9,363 bases of DNA from an uncultured Lachnospira sp. (GTDB lineage Bacteria; Bacillota; Clostridia; Lachnospirales; Lachnospiraceae), in assembly GCA_900772425.1 (NCBI GenBank), contig CAAHEK010000299.1:1-9363 (forward strand), given 5' to 3'. The position numbers and the translations under genes were made by a program. The notes under the pieces are model-generated. The model saw only the letters and a list, made by a program, of their open reading frames with translations, searched no databases and had not been told where the DNA came from. Positions 4,868 through 9,363 of this stretch are shown here, one piece after another. How positions within the stretch are numbered: the stretch's first letter is position 1; the number at the start of each line of letters is the position of its first letter.

Positions 4868-6949
4868 ATGATAAAGAAAAAGTTATTTAAATATGTTTCA
4901 GTATTTATGTGCGCAACAATGATAACATTATCCTTGGCAGGATGCTCAAATACAGCATCTAATGATACTAATGAAACAACAGTTAATTCAGAGTATGCAG
5001 CTAATTCAACAGAAGCACTTATAAGCGAAGAGATTAATAAACAGCTTAATACTACTAATACATTAAAGACAAATACAAGAAATGAAACAGTATATGTATT
5101 TGATGATGCAAATGGTAAGCAGGATCATGTAGTTGTAAATGAAAAGGTTACAGATGCTTCAGGAAACACAACATCTACACAGGAAAATTCTTCAAAAGAA
5201 GCTCCTGTTACAATAAAGGTTACATACTATCTTGACGGAAGTGAGATATCAGCAGATAAGCTCGCAGGCAAGAGTGGTAAGGTTAAGATAAGATTTGACT
5301 ATACTAACAACGAAAAGAAGACAATAAAAGTAAACGGAACAAATAAGGAAGCATATGTACCATTTACAATGATTTCTGGAATGATACTTGATTCAGAGAA
5401 GTTCTCAAATGTAGAGGTTACTAACGGACAGATTACACAGGTTGGTGACAACTACATGGTAATGGGACTTTCAATGCCGGGACTTAAGGATACATTAAAT
5501 CTTAAGTTTAATGATGAACAGCTTGATATGGATATTCCTGAATACTTTGAAGTATCAGCAGATGTTAAAGATTTTGAACTTGATATGACAATGTCAGCAG
5601 CAACTTCAAATATCTTATCAGATGTAGACATTGATAAGCTTACAATAGATGATTTAAAGAGCCAGCTTAACACATTACAGAGTGCAGCAGACCAGCTTAC
5701 AGAAGGAACAGGAACACTTCAGGATGGTACACAGCAGTTAGCAGACAGTATTCCTGCACTTACAAGCGGTGTTAACCAGTTAAATAGTGGTGCAAGCCAG
5801 CTTAAAAGTGGTATCTATGCATATACAGACGGAGCAGCAGCCCTTGCAGCAGGAAGCGGTGCTTTAAATAAAGGCGTAAGTGATTATACAAATGGTGTAA
5901 CAGCCCTTGCAACAGGAAGCGGAGCTTTAAATGAAGGTATTGCTGCTTATACAAAAGGTGTATCAGCACTTGCTATAGGCTCATTACAGCTTAGTGATGG
6001 TACTAAGGAATTATATTCTAAGCTTTATGATAAAGAAAATGGTATGGTTACACAGCTTTCAGGACTTGCGAAGTTATATAAGGCTAACTCATATGATGCA
6101 AATGGAGGAACAACCGTAATTGCACAGGCTAATGCACTTGAAAGCGGAGCAAAAAAGTATGGAATAAATGATGTTACAATAGGTACAGACCTTACAGCAC
6201 TTGCTTCTGCTGATTCAAAAGATGTAAACAGCACAATAGAAGGTCTTTATGCAAAATATTTGACAGCTTATACAACATATGTTGCAACACAGATGGCAAC
6301 AACAGGTCATGTACCTGATGTTACAACAGGAATAGGTTCATTATATACTAACCAGATTGGTTTATTAATTAAGGCAGCAGCTAATATTGGTGCATCAGAA
6401 GCACTTACACAGGTTGCAGGTCAGCTTTCAGCTAATGAAGAATCAATAAAGGCACTTCAGGCAGGAGCAGAACAGATAAATGGTGGTTTAAGCCAGCTTA
6501 ATGGAAACAGCAGCAGCTTAATAAGCGGAGCAGGTCAGATAAATGCAGGCTTAGGTCAGCTTAATGAAAACAGCGCAAGCTTAGTAAGTGGAGCAAGCCA
6601 GATTAATGCAGGACTTGAACAGCTCAATGGTAATAACGATGCATTAAGAAGTGGTATTGCACAGCTTGCAGATGGAACAGCAACTCTTAGTTCTTCAGCA
6701 GTAACTCTTGCAGATGGTGTAGAACAGCTTAATGCCGGAGCTATTACATTAAAGGATGGAATGGCAGAATTCAACGAGACAGGTATTAAGAAGATTACAA
6801 GTCTTGTAGGTCAGGATGCAGATAATGCAATAGAGACACTTAAGCAGGTAGTTAAATTAGGTAAGGACTATCAGTCATTTACAGGAAAATCTGATGGTAA
6901 AGAAGGTAAAGTAACATTTATCTATAAGACCAGCGGAATTACAAAATAG
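4868..6949 (+). CDS. Secreted lipoprotein with two xxxLxxG heptad-repeat arms
   Basis: This is a 693-residue predicted lipoprotein. It has a lysine-rich start, a hydrophobic segment and a lipobox LAGC with the lipidated Cys at 26, then an Asn/Thr-rich linker to about 70. An N-terminal domain (about 70-255) contains YYLDGSEISADKLAGKSGKV, which from memory is typical of heptad-repeat proteins of Firmicutes found next to MMPL genes. Arm 1 runs 277-381 as 15 in-register heptads with Leu (or Tyr) at position 1 and usually Gly at position 4. A non-heptad domain covers 382-529. Arm 2, at 530-634, again has 15 heptads, with Leu or Ile. The C-terminal segment 640-693 (YQSFTGKSDGKEGKVTFIYK) is compact, with no membrane helix, unlike YhgE/Pip proteins, which carry similar heptads but end in membrane helices. 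AGGA at 4856-4859 is the ribosome binding site. The likely role is an extracellular partner or adaptor of the transporter, from operon context; no biochemical function is known to me. Confidence 0.85.
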   Translation: MIKKKLFKYVSVFMCATMITLSLAGCSNTASNDTNETTVNSEYAANSTEALISEEINKQLNTTNTLKTNTRNETVYVFDDANGKQDHVVVNEKVTDASGNTTSTQENSSKEAPVTIKVTYYLDGSEISADKLAGKSGKVKIRFDYTNNEKKTIKVNGTNKEAYVPFTMISGMILDSEKFSNVEVTNGQITQVGDNYMVMGLSMPGLKDTLNLKFNDEQLDMDIPEYFEVSADVKDFELDMTMSAATSNILSDVDIDKLTIDDLKSQLNTLQSAADQLTEGTGTLQDGTQQLADSIPALTSGVNQLNSGASQLKSGIYAYTDGAAALAAGSGALNKGVSDYTNGVTALATGSGALNEGIAAYTKGVSALAIGSLQLSDGTKELYSKLYDKENGMVTQLSGLAKLYKANSYDANGGTTVIAQANALESGAKKYGINDVTIGTDLTALASADSKDVNSTIEGLYAKYLTAYTTYVATQMATTGHVPDVTTGIGSLYTNQIGLLIKAAANIGASEALTQVAGQLSANEESIKALQAGAEQINGGLSQLNGNSSSLISGAGQINAGLGQLNENSASLVSGASQINAGLEQLNGNNDALRSGIAQLADGTATLSSSAVTLADGVEQLNAGAITLKDGMAEFNETGIKKITSLVGQDADNAIETLKQVVKLGKDYQSFTGKSDGKEGKVTFIYKTSGITK
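5822..6010 (+). repeat. Three 63-bp (21-residue) tandem units in arm 1
   Basis: Units begin at 5822, 5885 and 5948 and encode residues 319-339, 340-360 and 361-381. Each starts YT(D/N/K)G and contains three heptads. Units 1 and 2 are close in DNA as well as protein, sharing runs such as GCAGGAAGCGG versus ACAGGAAGCGG. This suggests fairly recent duplication of three heptads at a time; unit 3 is more diverged. Confidence 0.8.
6473..6661 (+). repeat. Three 63-bp (21-residue) tandem units in arm 2
   Basis: Units begin at 6473, 6536 and 6599 and encode residues 536-556, 557-577 and 578-598. Each starts QIN(G/A)GLxQLN, where the second heptad has Asn in place of Gly. The unit length equals that of arm 1 but the sequence differs, so the two arms expanded separately by the same three-heptad step. 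Confidence 0.8.
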
Positions 6950-6972
6950 ACAGCTTCTAAACTTTTCCAATA

Positions 6973-7021
6973 AATAAACAGCAGGGCCGGCGGGTAAAAC
7001 CGTCGGCTTTTGCTGTTTATT
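6973..7021 (+). terminator. GC-rich intrinsic terminator of the transporter operon
   Basis: The core is GCCGGCGG (6986-6993) pairing with CCGTCGGC (7000-7007), including one G-T pair, followed by TTTT and a T-rich tail. Outer arms AATAAACAGCA (6973-6983) and TGCTGTTTATT (7011-7021) are also exact complements, so a longer hairpin can form. It lies 24 bases after the lipoprotein stop codon and separates this operon from the two-component genes. Confidence 0.88.
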
Positions 7022-7141
7022 GGGATTAATATTGTACTATAACCCATAATACTGTTACTTTATAGGAAAGACCGCCTTTGTGTTATATAAGAAGATTTCA
7101 TGCTGGCAGAACAATTTTTTGTTTTTTTGATATTTACATTA

Positions 7142-7150
7142 TGCTATAAT
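7142..7150 (+). promoter_or_regulatory. Extended -10 promoter of the two-component operon
   Basis: TGCTATAAT has a perfect TATAAT (7145-7150) with the upstream TG of an extended -10. Only a T-run is present 17 bases upstream, so the -35 is weak, consistent with reliance on the extended -10 or an activator. The predicted start is near 7157, giving a leader of about 70 bases. The stretch 7022-7141 upstream shows no gene and no clear LytTR-type direct repeat. Confidence 0.65.
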
Positions 7151-7182
7151 AAATGCATATGTTTTGTGATACATACATTTTA

Positions 7183-7225
7183 AGAGGAGGATTCTGCAAG
7201 GGGCAGCAGAGTTAACATAAGGGGT
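7183..7225 (+). promoter_or_regulatory. Leader with a strong Shine-Dalgarno displaced from the regulator start
   Basis: AGAGGAGG (7183-7190) is a near-perfect ribosome binding site, but the next ATG is 35 bases away at 7226. AAGGGG (7219-7224) is only one base from that ATG, too near for normal initiation. A possible small stem, TTCTGC (7192-7197) with GCAGAG (7206-7211), would bring AGGAGG to about 15 bases from the ATG. No ATG, GTG or TTG lies suitably behind AGGAGG, so a leader peptide is not supported. Confidence 0.5.
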
Positions 7226-7954
7226 ATGAAAGTTATATTGTGTGATGACGATAATGAATTCATCATGGAAGAAAAGAATTGTATAGAGAATGTCATGAAA
7301 AGACTATGGCCTGACATAAGCGTAGACATAGACAGGTGTAATAACGGCGGAGAATTAATAAAAATGTGTACGCAGACCATGTATGACCTGATTTTTCTTG
7401 ATATAGAGATAAAAGAGGAAAATGGATTTGAAATAGCAAGAACGCTTAATGATATCGGCATAAAAAGAAAGATTGTATTTGTGAGCAGTCATGATAATCT
7501 TGTATATAATTCATTTGTCTGCCATCCGGTCGGATTTGTCAGGAAGGCATATCTTGAGGATGAAGTAGAGACAATAATTGATATAGTCATGCAGGATATG
7601 TTAAAGGATACAAGACTGATAGAAATAAAAGGTGCAAAGGTTACGCAGATAGTATCGTTAGATGAGATAGTCAAGGTAGAGTCATATAAACATAATCTCA
7701 TATTTACAATGCTCACTAAGAGTATTGAGGTCAGGGGAACAATAGCTAATTATGAGAAGCAGCTTTCAGAAAATGGTTTTATCAATGCAGACAGGGGCTG
7801 CATGGTGAATTTGCGCCATGTTAAGGCATTGAATAAGGATAATCTGGAATTGCAGAATGGACTAATGGTACATGTAACAAGAAAAAGACTGAAAGAAGTA
7901 AGAGAACAGGTATTGGAGTACAGGGGTAAGAATAAATGGTTAGATATATTATAA
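7226..7954 (+). CDS. LytTR-family (AgrA/VirR-like) response regulator
   Basis: This 242-residue regulator has an N-terminal receiver domain and a C-terminal LytTR DNA-binding domain. In the receiver (about 1-122) the acidic cluster is D7-D8-D9, the predicted phosphoacceptor is D59 in LIFLDIEIKEENGFE, the conserved Ser is in VFVSSHD (84-90), and the conserved Lys is K107. The LytTR domain, about 132-230, has the features SLDEIVKVES (144-153), a GFINADRGCMVNLRHV segment (184-199) where most relatives read HRS-V-N, and the final LMVHVTRKRLKEV. Such proteins bind direct repeats and commonly control peptide quorum sensing, bacteriocin or virulence genes. The gene is followed by its cognate kinase with a 19-base overlap. 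ATG 7226 is the only start that gives an intact receiver, although its ribosome binding site is poorly placed. The regulated genes are not identifiable here. Confidence 0.93.
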   Translation: MKVILCDDDNEFIMEEKNCIENVMKRLWPDISVDIDRCNNGGELIKMCTQTMYDLIFLDIEIKEENGFEIARTLNDIGIKRKIVFVSSHDNLVYNSFVCHPVGFVRKAYLEDEVETIIDIVMQDMLKDTRLIEIKGAKVTQIVSLDEIVKVESYKHNLIFTMLTKSIEVRGTIANYEKQLSENGFINADRGCMVNLRHVKALNKDNLELQNGLMVHVTRKRLKEVREQVLEYRGKNKWLDIL

Positions 7955-9291
7955 TTGCGTGCAGCAATCTGGCGCAGGTGTTTATATTAATGGCATTAGC
8001 GGACATAATCAGAAAGACATTTTTTAAGAAAGAGACAGAAGGCAGTAAAAAGGAATTAATAATTGCGGGAATAAAGAAAATAATCGGATTTGCGATTATA
8101 TATACAGCAGTTATAGCGGCACATTACCATTTGTTGTGCTTAAGAAAAGTAATGAACTATCCGTCAGTTGTAATAATGATGTTGGCATTTGCGTTATTTA
8201 ATTATTATTCACAGCAGATAGACAGAAAAAAGTATGATCTTTTGCTAAATCTTATAATGGTTCTTGGGATTATGACATTAGTGGCTGTCGCTTTATTTGG
8301 CAACCTGGAAATATTTGCAGCCGTTCTTTATGCGGTAGGGCTGTTAATAGCTGACATATTAATAATGACAGCTGTGGATAAGAGAAAGTTCAGATTTTAT
8401 GAAGGCAACAGGAAAAATGAATTGGAAACAGCCTATAATTATGCAGTAGTACTTATAAACTATGTATTATTATTCGTTATGTATGCAATTCATTCAGTAA
8501 TATTTGAAGAAGGAAATATAATACTTGGGGCACAACAGCAGGGCATTATTACTGTACAGGAGATAGTTTTCATTGTGGTATATACATGCGCTGCATTTAT
8601 CTGTGTTGGAATTCAGATAACAACAGAGAATTATGAAAAGATGTTAAAGGACAACATTAATGAGTTGTCACGTAATAAAGATATAAATGTTTATAAGGAT
8701 ATTAAAGAACTTTATGACAAAACCGCGATAATAAGGCATGATATAAAACATACTCTTGGAGTTATTAATGCGTATTTATCTGAAGAAGAGTACGAAAAGG
8801 CAGAAAATTACATAGAAGAGATAATAGGAACCTGTGAAAAAGGTAAAATTCAGAATTACTCCAATAATCTGATTTTGAATTATGTATTAAACAATAAAAG
8901 GGAAACCTGTAAGAAAAATAATATAGATTTTAAATGTGTGTGCATCGGAAATATTAATGGAATAGAAGACGAAGATATATGTCTGCTTATGGGAAATCTG
9001 CTGGATAATGCAATAGAGGCAGCAGCCAGGTGTGATAAAGGAAAAGTCAGTGTTGATATTAATGAGGGAAATGAAATAGAGATAAGAATAAGTAATTCAA
9101 TAATGGAAACCGTGTTAAAAGATAATCCTGAATTAAAAACAACAAAAACAGACAATAAAAAACATGGATACGGAACACGGAGCATAAGGTTTATAGTTAA
9201 GAAATATCAGGGCGAAATACAATACCATGAATATAAAAATATGATGGTCTGCTATATAAAAATGCTCAGTAAATATGACGTGACTTACTAA
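7936..9291 (+). CDS. AgrC-like membrane histidine kinase (GHKL/HATPase_c_5)
   Basis: This 451-residue sensor kinase has six or so hydrophobic segments in residues 1-230 (about 4-25, 42-64, 74-91, 101-121, 125-147, 168-190 and 207-228), the poly-TM input type used to sense peptides in AgrC, ComD and similar proteins. A helical linker leads to the phosphorylation motif IIRHDIKHTLG with H268 as the predicted phosphoacceptor. The ATPase domain shows the N-box LLMGNLLDNAIEAA (N354 and N358, about 350-363) and a G-box KHGYGTRSI (409-417). It is expected to autophosphorylate and pass phosphate to D59 of the overlapping regulator. Translation starts at ATG 7936 inside the regulator gene, with AGGGG at 7922-7926; the overlap of 19 bases suggests coupling. 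No autoinducer peptide or AgrB-like processing gene is in the window, so the signal is unknown. Confidence 0.92.
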   Translation: MVRYIIIACSNLAQVFILMALADIIRKTFFKKETEGSKKELIIAGIKKIIGFAIIYTAVIAAHYHLLCLRKVMNYPSVVIMMLAFALFNYYSQQIDRKKYDLLLNLIMVLGIMTLVAVALFGNLEIFAAVLYAVGLLIADILIMTAVDKRKFRFYEGNRKNELETAYNYAVVLINYVLLFVMYAIHSVIFEEGNIILGAQQQGIITVQEIVFIVVYTCAAFICVGIQITTENYEKMLKDNINELSRNKDINVYKDIKELYDKTAIIRHDIKHTLGVINAYLSEEEYEKAENYIEEIIGTCEKGKIQNYSNNLILNYVLNNKRETCKKNNIDFKCVCIGNINGIEDEDICLLMGNLLDNAIEAAARCDKGKVSVDINEGNEIEIRISNSIMETVLKDNPELKTTKTDNKKHGYGTRSIRFIVKKYQGEIQYHEYKNMMVCYIKMLSKYDVTY

Positions 9292-9363
9292 AAATTACAG
9301 TGAAAAACACATAAATTTTAAAAAAAACATACCATTCGTGCCAAAAACACCCCTAAAAACGAC
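9292..9363 (+). other. Start of the next intergenic region with repeated AAAAAC words
   Basis: No open reading frame and no terminator is seen before the window ends. AAAAAC occurs at 9303-9308, 9343-9348 and 9355-9360, the last two 12 bases apart within CCAAAAACACCCCTAAAAAC. CCATTCGTGCC (9332-9342) loosely resembles a VirR-type half-site. It may be the upstream region of a gene controlled by the adjacent LytTR regulator, but the evidence is thin. Confidence 0.3.

Noticed and set aside
5822..6661. Regular repeats considered as a CRISPR-like array
   Set aside because: The periodicity is an in-frame multiple of 21 bases within one long coding sequence, with no unique spacers.
6556..6774. Minus-strand open frames inside the heptad-repeat gene
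   Set aside because: They are antisense to repetitive, biased codons (few stops opposite LxxG coding), have no ribosome binding sites, and encode Ser/Ala-rich low-complexity peptides.
7022..7141. LytTR binding repeats upstream of the two-component promoter
   Set aside because: ACTGTTACT near 7040 loosely resembles an AgrA half-site, but no second copy is found at the expected spacing.
7191..7220. Nine-codon leader peptide after AGAGGAGG, ending at TAA 7218-7220
   Set aside because: It would need an ATT or CTG start at zero or three bases from the Shine-Dalgarno, so the sequence gives no real support.

Overview
The window is AT-rich, densely coded DNA with strong GGAGG-type ribosome binding sites. 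It looks like a low-GC Firmicute of the class Clostridia, most likely a Lachnospiraceae-type gut or rumen anaerobe. The pointers are the trmN6-rsmI pair after what is probably a PSP1-type gene end, the heptad-repeat lipoprotein beside an MMPL transporter, and the LytTR/GHKL two-component pair. Genus cannot be fixed from the sequence alone.

Layout. (1) 1-1681, plus strand: the last codons of an upstream gene, then a tRNA1(Val) A37 N6-methyltransferase (trmN6-like) and the 16S rRNA C1402 2'-O-methyltransferase rsmI. All three overlap by a few bases, so this is a housekeeping translation operon. (2) 1682-1800: a short repeat pair and a hairpin terminator shared with the convergent tetR gene. (3) 1780-2415, minus strand: a TetR-family repressor. 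(4) 2416-2752: a regulatory region with four evenly spaced TGAC-N4/5-GTCA inverted repeats laid over a near-consensus promoter. (5) 2753-6949, plus strand: a two-gene operon of an MMPL/RND-type transporter and a large lipoprotein made mostly of xxxLxxG heptads, closed by a GC-rich terminator. (6) 7145-9291, plus strand: an extended -10 promoter, an odd leader, and a LytTR response regulator overlapping an AgrC-like GHKL histidine kinase. The window ends about 70 bases into the next intergenic region.

How it may work together. The TetR protein probably binds the operator array and shuts off the transporter operon until a ligand, perhaps a hydrophobic compound or lipid, releases it. The transporter keeps both Asp-Tyr pairs expected of proton-driven MMPL pumps. 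Its partner lipoprotein has two arms, each of exactly 15 heptads in unbroken register, flanking a non-heptad domain of about 150 residues. This suggests a long antiparallel hairpin anchored at the membrane that could span the cell wall. That tethered transporter plus hairpin module is the most interesting system here. The two-component pair has a separate promoter, and nothing in the sequence shows that it regulates the transporter. Its targets and any signal peptide gene lie outside the window.
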